DNA of 64,000 nt from Apodemus sylvaticus (GCF_947179515.1 NC_067476.1:56887800-56951799); one strand, 5' to 3'; positions 24,053-36,875 are shown, numbered from the stretch's first letter. Program-made: numbers and translations. Notes: a model not told the origin generated them from the letters alone.

Positions 24053-24233
24053 GTTAGTTCCAGCCCTCGTGGGTTCCCAGGATGAACCCTGCACCCAGAG
24101 CTGATGTGTGCAGAAGGTTAGTTCCTGCCCTCATGGGTTCCCAGGATGAGCCTTGCACCCAGAGCTGATGTGTGCAGAAGGTTAGTTCCAGCCCTTGTGG
24201 GGGTCTCAGGATGAGCTCCTGCACCCAGAGGTG
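24043..24233 (+). repeat. Three 64-bp tandem copies covering the exon 6 splice donor
   Basis: Copies start at 24043, 24107 and 24171, each opening tgtgcagaag/gttagttcc and continuing with ggatga-(a/g)cc-type text and gcacccagag. The copies differ by few substitutions. The first straddles the true exon end, so the donor occurs three times, at 24053, 24117 and 24181. Confidence 0.95.
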
Positions 24234-25737
24234 AAGGAAAACACTTCAGCTCCCAGTCTCACCTCCCAAGGGAGCCACCAGGCCTTTCATCTTAGTCACA
24301 CACTTCTAGATTCTTGTCTGCTTTGTGACCCAGGCTTCTTAGCTACCAATTCTCCCACCTCCTCGGACAAGTGGATCTGAGCTTCTCCCCTGCCTTGGCT
24401 TCTATGTCTTCAACCTTTTCATCTCTTTACAAGTTCCTTTCACTGCCTTCACCGATCCCTTGGAGCCCAAAGAACCTTCCAGACTTGTCCCGGGACTCTG
24501 CACTGCCCTCCTCTGGGCGCCTTCCTTGCTTCCTTTTCTGCTGCAGTGTTGCCCATGGATCCGGATATCCTGTGGCTGAGTTCCCAATAGCACAGAAGCG
24601 AACAGGAGGATCCAGGGTGGCATGTGTGTGCAGAGTTCGGTGTGACTGAGGTTTCGTTGTGGACAGGCCTTTCAGGACTACTGCGTCCTGCCCTGGGCTG
24701 CTTAATCTATGACTTTCTCCTCCCCCATCAAAGCCCTTTGGTCCACGCTTTGTCCACTGGCCATTTCCATTCTGAAACAGTTTTCATTTGCCCCACAAAC
24801 CTGACAAAAAGCAAGGACAGTGTAGTCAGTATTTGGTAAGTCTCACCTGATTTTTTTTTAGATGCTTTTTGAGATACTGTAAGCATTAATTTTGTTCTTT
24901 TATGATATTATAATAAAAACAGATGTTATAAACTTTTTGATGTTTTCACTTAGACAAAATAAATTGATGATCTGTGTTAATACTCCCATACCCTCGCCAT
25001 TGGGTTAACTCCAAATTTGCATTTGTGAGATGCCAAGCTCCCAAACTTAATCCACACGGGAAACTATGATTTAAAGGGGATTTTATATCTATAATCATGT
25101 CCATTTGACATCCAACTAGTGTGTTTGCCTATAATATATTCACCACATACAGCTTCCAGTTTTAGAAGGAGACAGATGACTTTCAGACAGCACTGTAGAT
25201 TCCTGCCGTATTTGGAGACTACCCAGGCTCGTCTGTCTGAAGGCCAGCTACAGAGGCACTTCCTCCCTTAGCCCAGCCCCTGTTGCTAGAAAAGAGGAGC
25301 CAGGATTCTAACTCAGACTCTCTCACAACAGAGCACATATCTGAATGTGGTGCCCTGCCAGCTCTTCTGGGTTTGCCCTCAGGACAGTATGAGCACCCAG
25401 ACTCTATGTATTCCCGTGCTTACCACATCTAACTTGCCTCCTTCTTCACATAGCCAATTCGAAGTCTTGTCCTATCCTTACCAGCCTTTCGTGATCCATT
25501 CCTGTCTTCCTGACCCAGATCCACCATTCCTCTTGCTTCTGGTGATCACACAGTCTCCAATGGCATGACCCAGCCCAGTCTCCTGCACGCATATTTTATC
25601 CTTCTCAGAAGCCCATGGGAAATGACTGCCTGTGAGCCGGTTTGCAGGCCCATGCCAATACTTAGAACATATGCTGTTGCTTTCAGACAGGGTGGCATAG
25701 GTACTATTAACTTTAACTTTCTGTACTGTGTGCATAG

Positions 25738-25805
25738 AGAAAATGAAATCCGTAAAGGTTTAACATTTGCCCAAAATTATAGAGCTGCCCAGGTAGAGGT
25801 GGTAT
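25738..25805 (+). repeat. MIR-like fragment
   Basis: 'aatccgtaaaggtttaacat' and 'tgcccaaaattatagagctg' resembles the MIR core (ggttaagtaacttgcccaaggtcac). Short and diverged. Confidence 0.45.
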
Positions 25806-25829
25806 TATGTGGTATATGTGGCAGGATAC

Positions 25830-25993
25830 TCTTCTGTTTCTCTGAACTTGACTTTGCCTCCACCCAATTCCAGGCAACTACCTTGTAAAGTGTTTTAGAG
25901 GAACAAGTAGACAGACTCCTAGGAATAAAACCACAAGCCTACCAAAGTCCCCAAAGTGTGCATGAGATGAAAGTTGTGAGGGCAGAACCATGA
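25830..25993 (+). repeat. 164-bp direct repeat, copy 1
   Basis: Begins tcttctgtttctctgaactt and ends ggcagaaccatga; nearly identical to 26771-26935. Family unknown. Confidence 0.9.
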
Positions 25994-26770
25994 GGTATGT
26001 TGGGATTGCAGCCAACTTACAAGTGACTAGTCCCCAGAGATTTGTTCACTACAGAATGCCTCCTTAAGACTGACCGACCTTAAAATAACTGTGTAGTCAC
26101 CCTCAGTGGCTCTTTCCTGGCTCTAGGGCGTTTCCCCAGAATGCTTATCCCAGCATCGAGCAGCCAGTGTGTTCGACCATCTGGCCCTACCTAGCCTCTC
26201 AGCCTTGCCCACTTCTGAAGACTCAAGCAACTGGCGTTCTGTGCATTTACATATGTCCACCTGTGTGCCTTTGGACAGGCTCTTCCCAACCTGAAGCTCC
26301 CTCTGTGTCCTTCTCCACCTTTCTGTCTGGCTAAAACGTTTCTGTCAATCATGTAGACCCTGTGGGGGTGAGGTGGGTTTGCCTTCAAACCATGTAACAA
26401 GAAACACTCTTTTCTCCTTATTGCTTGGTGCACTTAAAAAAAATATCTCTACTGATCATTTGTCATAGAGAATACCTACTACTGAGATGGGTTTCAGTTA
26501 AAAAAAAAAGGAATATTTCATTGGCCGAATTTCAAAAGACATAACGTTTTATGGACCTGATTTACAGTTCCAGCACTGAAGGTAGTTGTCTGTTTCAGAC
26601 TTGCATGAATGTAGGCCTTAAATATATGGATAAATTGCTTGGCTCTTAGAGCATATTTTTTCCATAGAGATTAAATTTGAATTAGTCAAACTCTACAGTA
26701 GATTTTACAGGAATCATTCCTTGACCCACAATTAGTGGGCTGGAGAACAGATGTGTTCAACTGACTTTTA

Positions 26771-26935
26771 CTTTTCTGTTTCTCTGAACTTGACTTTGCC
26801 TTCACCCAATTCCAGGCAACAACCTTGTAAAGGGTTTTAGAGGAACAAGTAGACAGGCTCCTAGAAATAAAACCACAAGCCTACCAAAGTCCCCAGAGTG
26901 TCCATGAGACCAAAGTTGTGAAGGCAGAACCATGA
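26771..26935 (+). repeat. 165-bp direct repeat, copy 2
   Basis: Begins cttttctgtttctctgaac and ends ggcagaaccatga, differing from copy 1 by roughly one base in fifteen by eye. Same orientation, about 941 bp further on; the DNA between the copies is not duplicated. Confidence 0.9.
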
Positions 26936-27172
26936 TCACACACAACTGGTAATGGTCTGGTTAATGTTATCTGCTCTCAGAGTCATAGTTGGTACGAAAG
27001 GGCTTTGAAAGCATCTCATTGCCAAGAGACCCATGGTTCTGACCCAGAGCATGGTATGCTGTTACCTGTCTGAATCAACATCATATAAACATGGGTATCC
27101 TGTCACATATACCACACTGTGGACTAGGTCTCCTTTATTATTGACATCTTCAAATGTTTTTGTCTTCGTTAG

Positions 27173-27276
27173 ATCTTGCACACTGCCAGTCAAACCTTGT
27201 GGAACTTAGCAAACTCCTGCAAAACTTGGAGATACTTCAGAGAACCCAGTCAGCTCCTAACTTCACTGACATGCAG
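27173..27276 (+). CDS. Osbpl6: Osbpl6 exon 7: helical linker LAHCQSN...TDMQ
   Basis: 104 nt, phase 1 to 0. Completes Asp, then reads LAHCQSNLVELSKLLQNLEI and LQRTQSAPNFTDMQ. The leucine spacing suggests an amphipathic or coiled helix; LQRTQSAPNF contains a basic-x-x-Ser type site (RTQSAP) that could be a 14-3-3 or kinase target, by inference only. Acceptor cgttag, donor gtaaac. Confidence 0.97.
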
Positions 27277-28030
27277 GTAAACGTAATGGCTGCTGGTTAC
27301 ATGATTTCAGATCCTAACTTAAAACCTTTACTGGACTGTTCTATAAATATGCAAGGTGACGCTCAAAAGGAAAGTTACTATTATCAGGCTAATGTTATGA
27401 TATCTATAATAATATATAGTTTATATTCTGGTGTTTCTTATTTAATGTGTATGTATGTTTTACCTACTTGTATATGTGTGCACCATATGTGTGCAGTGGC
27501 TGTGCAGTCCCAAAGAATGCATTGGAATCTCCTAGGAGTAATAATAGATGGTTGTGAGCTGCTTTGTGTGTTCTGGGAATCAAACCTGTGTCCTCTATAA
27601 GGGGGCTTGTCTTCAGCCCCCGTGGAATTATTTGTAATACTTTTGAAGTCTGGTTTCAAATGTTTTACACTGAAATATGTGCAGACTCTTGTAAGCATAT
27701 TTGTGTCAACTCCCAGATCTCTTTTGTATTAAACAATGATGGCTTTGAAGTTTTAAGTTCTAGAACTTTCAGAAGTATGGCTGTCTTTTAATGTAGAAAA
27801 AAAAAAAAACAGTGCTCACAGCCTCTAATCTTGCTCTCATTTTTGAACACTAGAAATATAACTTTCACAAGTGAGTTATAGAAGTCTTGGCTATTAGTAT
27901 CATGTCTTTCTCCCTTGGCTGGTTTGCTTTGGGGTTCTAACGATTCCTTACTAACTTTCTGGGCTCTTTGTGTTGTCATCTGTGTGAACTTAATAACCCT
28001 TTGTTGCTTTTAACTATTTGTGTAATGTAG
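27277..28030 (+). other. Intron between linker exons
   Basis: 754 bp, AT-rich. No nameable element; the open frame that runs on from the exon to 27600 is read-through without protein similarity. Confidence 0.85.
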
Positions 28031-28123
28031 GCTAACTGTGTAGATATTTCAAAGAAAGACAAGCGAGTCACAAGACGCTGGAGGACAAAAAGTGTCAGCA
28101 AAGATACAAAAATACAGCTTCAG
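28031..28123 (+). CDS. Osbpl6: Osbpl6 exon 8: basic linker exon
   Basis: 31 codons, phase 0 to 0. Begins ANCVDISKKDKRVTRRWRTK and ends SVSKDTKIQLQ. The cluster KKDKRVTRRWRTKS is strongly basic, suitable for contacts with acidic membrane or as a nuclear-signal-like patch, though neither is shown. Acceptor aatgtag, donor gtacag. It can be skipped in frame. Confidence 0.96.
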
Positions 28124-31100
28124 GTACAGCTTTTGCTTTGCCATTCGCTCTTTGCATTTTCACTGAACATTGCTCTCTGTGCCCGTTCTGTACCCGCCCC
28201 TGGGTGTGAGATGGCAGGGATCCCTTACTCACTTAGAAGACTGTCCTTTGGAAGAGTTGTGCTATCTAAACCTTGAATTAATTGTTGTAGAAAATTGGGC
28301 TTAAGTGCAAAAACCTTGTAAAGTAAGAATGATCCAATTTGACCATGCAGTAGAGTTTCCGTTCTCAGTTCTAGCCTTTGAAACATTAAAACTTAGACAG
28401 AAAACCACTTTAAAATCAAAACTGGAAAGACAGAGGACAGTAGCATATGTACATGTACAGAGTCTCAGGGTTAGAGGGCTCTTTCATGGGTGAACTTTGT
28501 CCACAGTTTTATCAAGGCCTTGTAGGTTAAAGATCAACACACCCAGGTGTTACTGTGATCACTCTGACTCTCTGGCCTCATAATTTATATATTTCTGTTA
28601 AACTTTCTGGTCTTTATTTGCTCCTGCTCAAGTTACATAATTAATGATCACTGAGTTCTGTCTCAACTCTGAAATTCTATAATTACAAAGGTAAATTGTC
28701 TACAATAGTCACTGTAAAATTGAAACTAAAAATCTCCATAGCTCCTGATAAATTTACTTAAAATAAAAATTGTAATTGTAATAGTTGTATATTTTCAATT
28801 ATGATCCTCTTAGGTGATTTCATGATGGTGACACAGAATGTCTAAAATCCATGTCATAAATCATACTGATTCCAAATCCTAACAAGAATCTCTAGCATGT
28901 GACAAGAATCTTCTCTTAGCTGCATCAGATGATTACTTACCCACAGTTAAAATTAGTCAACCTCATTTTTTAAAAATTATAGTATTGATGCATTTATATC
29001 TTAACACAAAGTAACTGTTTCTCGATGTTCTTCCCTTTCCTCTGAATAATTAACAAAAGTAATTCTTTTCCCATTCAAACTGCTTTAATGACGTTCTTTG
29101 TATTCTCACTTGGAATGTGTCAATAATGAACTGCTAGTGTGCTTCCTAGTCTGGTGTAATTCATGGTAATTTTTCATAAGCACTAATCATCAGTGTTTCT
29201 ATTTAGAATATCTGCATTCCGTGAATGTAATTATGTGTGTTCCTTTGAGTGATACACTTTCATGTGTTTCTCATTCTGTTCATAAAATCAGTGCTATAGG
29301 GAAAATATGCCAAATGATTTCACAAGAAACTTGCAAGATGGCAGTTTGTTTTGAGCTTATGATTTGTCCTGTTTTCAGGCTTTGTTTTCATGTTCTCATG
29401 ACTAAGAGAGTAGAATCATTTTTGCAACCAGAAGAACCTTTTCTTTAAATAAAAGAATTGGGGAATGTTAGCACCTTAAGAGCATACCCGCTTGTGATAG
29501 GTAGTGATTCAATCAGGTTAATTTATTCCTCTGAACAGATTCCTTTCACAGCCATTGTCTTGAGTGGACTGACTCTCAGCAAGTCTGAACACAATACCCT
29601 TGGCTGTCTGTGGAACCAGGGCTCCTACCACAAGCCCACACGGTCCATCTTTCCCCTGGAAACAGAGTGCAGCTCTGTTTAATAACTGCAGAGAAATCAC
29701 AAGAATTATTTGAGTTATCAGAAGACATTGGTGCCAGAGCAGGCAAATTTTTGGGTGGCTTCTTTGAATTTCTTGCTGTTGTCTTGCTTTGTTGGACCAA
29801 GGAGTAACACAAGTAGCCTCGTGGTGATTCTTACTTACGTGAGGCATCTGAGATGACCTCATCCCTGCAGTCACTTTAGATTTTCAAGAGGAGCAGATGC
29901 AGTTTTCAGTAGAAACATATAGACTTTGGATAAGCTATTAATCACTCGTGGAGAGCGTTTACTTCCACTTAGGTTTAAAGTGTGCGTTGTTGGCCAGACT
30001 GCTGCAGAATTTGCTCTCATTCCTCTTAAACATGTTCTGCTTCCTGAAGGCAGCGGGTCTTCAGGACCTAACTGGAACATGCATACCTAGTGGGGAAGAG
30101 TAAGCTGTCTGTAAGCAGCAGGAATATCCACACTTAGCAGTCCCTTGCCTACAGAAAGGCAGAACATTTATTTTTACCAGAATAGATTAGAGACTTCTCC
30201 TTATCCTTGCTGTTTTTCCTTCCCATGTTCAAAGCCATTTGGTTATGAGAATTCCATCTTAATGATGCCAAGTATTTGTTTTGAGCTCCTTGTCATCTCA
30301 CTTTCCAGGATGACCACTATCAAAGCCCACTTGAGAGATTCTAGCATAGTGATAACTCATTTTCTGTTGTTTATCATCTAGGTCATTAGGCAGTTATGAA
30401 GGAAGCCAGGCTGTGTGGCAGTGGCGGTTGGCTGGTGATTGTTATTGACGTTGATATTGTGTCGTTGAGTTTTGCACATTCATTTGCACATTCTATAGTA
30501 GTTTTCATCTTGAGAGAAGTATGAAATTAATTATTTTTTAAAAAATGACTCCAGGAAGTAGAAATGAAGCTAGAAGATGAAATATGTGCCTTACTGGATA
30601 TTTGTTGACTTACTCTTTCATAGGGTAGATTGCTCACCTTACTTGACCAGGAAGGTTAAATAGGACTCTTTTGGTCATATTCATACTAGATGCCGTGGGA
30701 TTGCTTTCAGAAATCCCTTGTTTAAATCATGGAATCAGCTTATGTCTTGAAGGTTCTGTGGGGATTATCTTTAAAGAAAATAGGCATCCAGGTCTCCCAA
30801 ACTTTGCATTGTCTTATTCTAATAAAGATCTCAGTATAACTAGATTGTCAAAAGTGCTGTAGAAGAGAAATACTGTGTCCCTGGGTCATTCATAGAACAA
30901 ATGAGATAATAGGCCCTAAATACTGGAGGGATCATATAGAGTAGAAAGAAGTACATAGTAGCTGATAAAATTACCCATCATTCACATGAAGCTGCCCTAG
31001 TTCCACATCCCACAGTTACACTGAAAAGTTCTGCCTTCATATGTTAAAGGTAGAGATTTTGTGTAGAAAATAAATTATGTGTAGTGACATACATAAATAT

Positions 31101-32099
31101 GCAAAAGATTTGTGAAATAAATTATGAAAGCAATTTGGAAAATGTAAAAGAGCATCGGAGATGTGAGAAATCAAAATATTTGTCATTCCAAACAGATGAG
31201 AGTAGTCGTGATGGATTTGTTGTGTGTGGATGAATTATTGGGTTAATACAAGAAATCTCCCTTTGGCTAACTGGAAATGGAAGTGCTGTCCTCCATCTCA
31301 AAGGCACAGGGTCTATAGCATTGAGGCGGCTTTGAAGGTTGAGAAGGAAATGCAGTTACCTCTGGGTTTCTTTGGGTTTGTGCTAAGCTACACATCAGCA
31401 AATGAAACCTGTGCTTTTGGATGCTCATAACGGGTACTGTGAGGCATTGACCCCACACTGTGAGACAGCTGAAGGCTCTCCAGCTTCCCCACAACCCCAG
31501 GCTAGTAGGCCTGGCCTCCACCTTGGAAATTCTTTTCTAACACTAATTCTCTGCCAGTAGGCTTTTTAGTAGAGGGTTGAATTTGGGTTTAAAGAACCCT
31601 GTTTCTCTTCCTCTTATTTTTTTCTCTGAATATGATTTTTTTTTTACCTTTACATTTTTTTATAATCATTTTCCCCAAAGCTTGCCTGTTTTCTGCTCTA
31701 CCATTTACTGGATGCCTTCTGACCTAATACAATGTGTCATCACAGTTTTAAAAAGTGGTGCACCCGTTCTCTTTACTTTAGAATGACAGGCGCCTCATTA
31801 TTTCGTTAGTTCATAGGAGGAGAGCTCCCTGTCTGCTCTTGGGGTAGAGATTATATTCAGAAAGTGGACTCACAGTGTTTGGGCGGTCTGCACTGAGGAG
31901 AGAAAGGGCATTTCCTTGTGACATGACTATCCCCTTGACTTGTTTCAATGCTAAGGTTTTGGGTTTTGTTTTTGTTTTAAGAAAGATCAATTACAGTTAA
32001 AACTCTTCTGTCTGATTACCTTTCATTCCCCCATGAATCCCCACACTTTCATCCCTACTCCTTGTTTTTACCCCCTTTTCTTCTCCCATTCACTGTCAG
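28124..32099 (+). other. Intron, largely repeat-poor
   Basis: 3976 bp, AT-rich, with few recognisable repeats. I see no exon. Repeat-poor AT-rich DNA between two alternative exons might hold splicing control sequence, but nothing specific stands out. Confidence 0.75.
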
Positions 32100-32174
32100 G
32101 AAGGGCCACCTGCGAAGGGCCAGTTCAACACAACTCGGCGCCGGCAGAGGCTAGCGGCAGCAGTGGCTACAACA
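32100..32174 (+). CDS. Osbpl6: Osbpl6 alternative exon 9: basic 25-residue insert
   Basis: 25 codons, phase 0 to 0, acceptor ctgtcag after a long pyrimidine tract, donor gtgagt. Reads EGPPAKGQFNTTRRRQRLAA then AVATT. GC-rich in an AT-rich setting. The splice sites are strong and the frame is open on both sides. I recall this segment in only some ORP6 isoforms, so it is best treated as a cassette exon. TTRRRQRLAAA resembles a basic phosphorylation or membrane-contact site. Confidence 0.85.
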
Positions 32175-32734
32175 GTGAGTGCATTTCCATCTCAAACAAG
32201 GAACTGTGTGCAAGGGTGACCCTGTTGTGATGGTGCCACCAGTGTGTAGTGGGTCACCTGTGGCCTACCCCGTTGATGTCACTTTCAAATGTCCTGGCAT
32301 GGCAGGAATTGGACGTGGGTACTGGGTTTTACAAAGGAGACCTAGTTCATAATCCACTTTTTCTACCGTTATTGGAAGAAAAAATAGAAACTCAAGCCAA
32401 ACTGAGTTTGAGAAACAGATTATGGGGCTCCAAGATGGGAGAATTTTCTTAAATGGTGGTATTTCATTTATTGCTTTTCCATAATGATACCTGAACCTTT
32501 GCTAATTTTTTTTTTTCTGAGAAATGTCATGTTACTTCAGAAATAGGTTTTTCTTGTCTGTGTGTAGCAGTTTGACCGCCTGAGGCAACAGCGGTGAGAG
32601 GACTAGAAATGGTGGATTTTGATGTCATCTCTAGATGGCCACCTAAAGTGCATGTAGCAAGGGAAATCATGTTATAGAAAGAATATTGACCTAAAGACTG
32701 GAAAATATAGTGTAGAAATGAAAAAAAAACTGAA

Positions 32735-32765
32735 TTAGATAGTATAGTATAGTTATACTATCTAA
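32735..32765. repeat. Perfect 12-bp inverted repeat, 7-base loop
   Basis: ttagatagtata and tatactatctaa flank gtatagt. AT-rich hairpin; no Rho-type terminator meaning in a eukaryote. Confidence 0.8.
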
Positions 32766-35742
32766 CTTGTAATAGGGTCTAATCTATATGTACAGGGGTA
32801 TTTTTTATTCCCAAAGGTGAAAGAATAGGTAGACGGGCATAGGTAAATAAGGCAAAGGCTCATGGCTGTTCTTATACAAGATGAGGTAGAAACCTGATCA
32901 CAAGATAAAAGTAAACCATAAGGTTAATTCATCCCACCATCTTGTTTACTTTTAAAAAAATATGTATAGCTTCTCAGGTTCACAGTAATCGTGGATGCTA
33001 GTTTTTTTGTCTAGTACATGATTTTTATGAGTTAATCACATTTTTATCCTTGCTAAAAGTAGGATATCCTTCAAGGTTAGAATGTCTAAAAATAATTTTA
33101 AAAAGGTTTGATCGTGTGGTAAAAGCTCCTGGCGTGAGGGCTGTTGGTTTTTATTTCATAGTCAGCTCTGGCATGCTAGGTAAGTGCTTAACTAGACTGT
33201 GCGAGAGAATTACTTTTGATAATTGAGTTAACCAGTGACTTGGAATTATTTAGGGGACTGACTCCCACATTCATAGTTTTACAAATATTTGAACCAAGTC
33301 ATTATTGAAACTGCATTTATGGCACAGTGGAAATATTCATATGCAAATGAATGGAGCTTCTGCCTCTGGGTCAGTGAGAGATTCTGACAGTAGACACCTA
33401 ACCAGATGAAGGGCTAAACTGAACAAATGCAGATGATCTTTAGAGAAGAAACAATATCAGAGTCTGGAAAGGAAAGATCAGTTATCTTGTGAAAATGCTA
33501 ATGCTTCCTCCAATAATAAACTCCCAGAGTACCACACGAGGAAGCGATGGTGCTTTTCCTGGGTTCAGTTCTTAAGCTTTGCACACAGTGAAACTAATAA
33601 AGTTGGGATTAGTACCTATTTGCATAGAGTGAGTTTATATTGTCTTCAGTTGGAAGCAGAGGAAAGGGCTTATTAAAACAAGAATGCCACTGACCATGGA
33701 AATTATAGAATTAACTTAGATGATTCTAGCGATAAAGGGTACTGTCAACACTTAAAATAACTACAGGAATAACTGGTGTAGGGTGGCTGCTGCCCTTTAG
33801 GAGCTGTGCTCTGACTCTATGTCTACGAGGCATCAAGTAGGATCCACCACTGACCCCTAACCTCCATCCCCAGCCCCAGTGGCCTGACTCAGCCCCTCCA
33901 TCCCCGTTTCTTCTACTGTCCCTCCTCCTCCCAACACTAAAGTTACCCCACATTTGAACCTGCCCTGTCCTGCTAGGATCCTAGTCAGTTTTATCATTTT
34001 TCAGTCGGGCATCCGGGGGTGAATGAATTTGGTACCAAAGAAAACTCCACCCGGGGAGATGTTTCCAAAATGTGTTCTTGTCGGGCCTTAACACTGGCAC
34101 TCAGAATGGCCAGATTTCTCTACTAGCCAAAGCTCACAATACTTCAACCTGGGAAACACAGAAACACTGGCCCCAAGTGGAAGAACACCCTGGCTCCCTA
34201 AACCAACAGTACCTCAAACTTATCCTTAAATGCAAATTGCAGAATACCAACAGGATTTTTTCACCCCGACTCTTGAATCCTCTTAAGCCTAATGTTCCCG
34301 GACACAGCAGCATGCCTTCTCCTTTGTGACTATTGCTACATTTGGAAGCCAGCATGTTCCTGAATGTTCCTGAACCAGGCTTCCTGCCTGTCATGGGGCT
34401 TGTAGGAAGCCTTGGGGTTCTGTCCTGAGCAGAGGAGCAAGGCTCACACTCAGCACTGAAGATTCAGAACTCTGAGTGTGGGGAGCTGTTGGCCGCTCCC
34501 ATTCCAACCCTCACTGCTGGCAAGCCGATGGTTACCACGTGCAATGCTTTCTATCCAAATGACGTCCAGCGTCAATGAACGAAAACTGAGTGAGTCCCCA
34601 GGCTGAAGAAATAGTCAGTTACATGAATATATCCTGATTTATATTCTCTATTTTCCAAATTCCTCAATTAAAATGACCCATTCAACACACTTATCCTAAG
34701 GAGAAAAAAAGATAACTGTTTAATTCAGTCGAATGTGTACAAAAATAGTTTTCATCTTCCCAGGAAACTGTCTGGTTACAATTAGCTTGGAATATTGTGA
34801 GTTCATTCCCCATGGGTCATATACAAACCCGCCACTTCTACTGTTTTAGGAGTCAGTTTAAAACTCAATTATGTTCAAATTATAAATTTGTAAATTGCGT
34901 GTTTCTTCTTAGCAGCTGATTTGAGCATTTAGTAGAGAGGCTTTTATTATGCACAAATATGGGGCCTTCTTGGACTCTATGGGTTTTTACAGTGGCCCCT
35001 CTGCAGCATCTCCCAGGGCTAACTAGCCTGCTCAGAAGAAACTCCCATGCTGGCTGAATTCTTGGATTTTTGAGTGGCATGAAACTTTCCCATGACCCTC
35101 AGTGTACTAAGTCTCCCAATACCAAGCACCCGCGTTTGCTTTTCTTAATGTTCCTTGGCCCACCTTTAATTACTTTCTATGCAGGTCCCATTTTCCTCTT
35201 AGTACCCCCAAAGGTTCTCTGTCATTGCTATAGAGTCCCCAACATAAGGGAACCCCAGCACTTCATTCTCTCAGAGGACTCACTTGATATGTCTCTGCCT
35301 CTGATCTGGATCAGGAGGAAGGTTTGAGCCTGATAAGGTAGGCAGCCACTGATGTTGCCCAGCATGGTCACTGTAGTTCCTACTGAGGATAAAGGATGGT
35401 GACTTTGATACCTCCGAAGGCCTCAGAGAACGTGTGTTAGTGTGCTAAGTGTAGGTGGTGTCAGTGGGGGAAGTTTCTCATTTTCTTCCTTCCTCAGTAA
35501 TAGCTTCTTCCCTTTGATACCTTTTCAAATAAAGTACTATCAGAGCTGAACTACATCAATGGGTCATCAGTCAAGTCATTGCCCATGGGTCATATTTTTG
35601 TTTTTTATTTCTCTCCACTTATCTACCTATAAGAGCAAGCAAGAGACAGACGACAGACAGAGAACCCTTTTATCCTATCCTTTCCCATTTATCAAATCCA
35701 TAAAATTTAAAATAAAAGCCTTTTAAGGAAATTACGTGTTTT

Positions 35743-35766
35743 ACACACACACACACACACACACAC
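35743..35766. repeat. (CA)n microsatellite
   Basis: About 12 CA units. Confidence 0.9.
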
Positions 35767-36709
35767 TTGCGTGCCTCTCCCACACACCAAAGTATTGCAG
35801 GTTAGTCAGGAAAGAGAAAGAGTTAGCACTTCAATTGTAGAAGACTCAGTTTTTGTGGAGTCTGTTATATAGCCTGGGGCACCTGAGAGTAGAGTAAGAT
35901 TAAAGAAAGTTAGCTGGTGGACTAGCTAGAAGAATAGAATTTCCATTTCCCAACAATGATTAACCAATAGCTCTTGTCACCCTCAGGTTGACCCCCTAAA
36001 AAGGACAAGAAAGTGCTTTGTTTTCACCCAGCACAAGCCTAGTTCCTGATCCAGTCTGGATGGGAAAGTTCCTGTTGCCACTGGGAATGGTCTACGATAA
36101 TGTGACCCTTTCTCCTAATGCTTTTCACTGGTGCCTGGTTCATAAGCCACAGTCATCCATATAACAGAGGAGTGTGTAATCACAGCAGCAAATGGCAGTG
36201 ACTCACATAATAGGTTTCTTTTGTGACTATATTAATCAGTATATTTTTAAGTGACTGAGTCTCTTTAATACATTAGTGTGTGTACTACAAACTCTTTTTC
36301 CAGAGACCAAGTGAGTCTTTAAGTGTATTTTTATGTTTATTGAGATCCTGCCTAGGCTCAAAGAGAAATGAACATAAATTGCATTCTGACTGTTCAAGAA
36401 CAGGGACAGTACATCAAGGTTCAAGTTGCTCTTTTCTGCCAGTTGCTTCTAGGGACAAGTGAAGGCTCAGCAGTCTGTAGTCACTATTCTCTGTAATTGG
36501 TGAACCCAATGAGTCCTGGGAATGCTTGAACTCTCAGAAACAAGACTAAGTCTTCCCAGCCCACACTGCTTGTAAAATAAAGGAGGATCTCCTTGGGCCT
36601 CATCAGAAAGGAGTGTGTTGTTGTAACAGATAGGAAAGGGACCTGGCTGTGGAGGAGATGGTTGAACAGGGTGTGGTGACACTTGAATAATTGACACCTT
36701 CCCTTCCAG

Positions 36710-36875
36710 GTTCCTTTCAGTGCCACCATGTCACCTGTACGTCTGCACTCCTCCAACCCCAACCTTTGTGCAGACATCGAGTTTCAGACCCCTCCTAGCC
36801 ACCTCACCGACCCTCTGGAGAGTTCCACGGATTACACCAAGCTACAAGAAGAGTTTTGTCTAATCGCACAGAAAG
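36710..36875 (+). CDS. Osbpl6: Osbpl6 exon 10: linker VPFSATMSPVRL...CLIAQK
   Basis: 166 nt, phase 0 to 1. Begins VPFSATMSPVRLHSSNPNLC, then ADIEFQTPPSHLTDPLESST and DYTKLQEEFCLIAQK plus one base. Acceptor cttccag, donor gtaaca. It leads into the coiled segment of the next exon. VRLHSSNPNL and the TPP/SHL text are possible kinase sites. Confidence 0.97.

Larger units (their letters stand above)
24053..27172 (+). other. Intron with donor repeat and a dispersed direct repeat
   Basis: 3120 bp. Holds the donor-containing tandem repeat, L2-like pyrimidine-rich text around 24380-24800 and 25430-25560 (weak), a MIR trace and two copies of a 164-bp direct repeat. ORFs such as 25565-25888 have no support. 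Confidence 0.8.
32175..36709 (+). other. Intron with few repeats
   Basis: 4535 bp. Contains a hairpin-forming inverted repeat at 32735-32765 and a CA tract at 35743-35766. I see no exon, no named transposon and no gene in 33000-35700. Confidence 0.75.

Noticed and set aside
32735..32765. microRNA hairpin
   Set aside because: A 12-bp stem is too short for a pre-miRNA.
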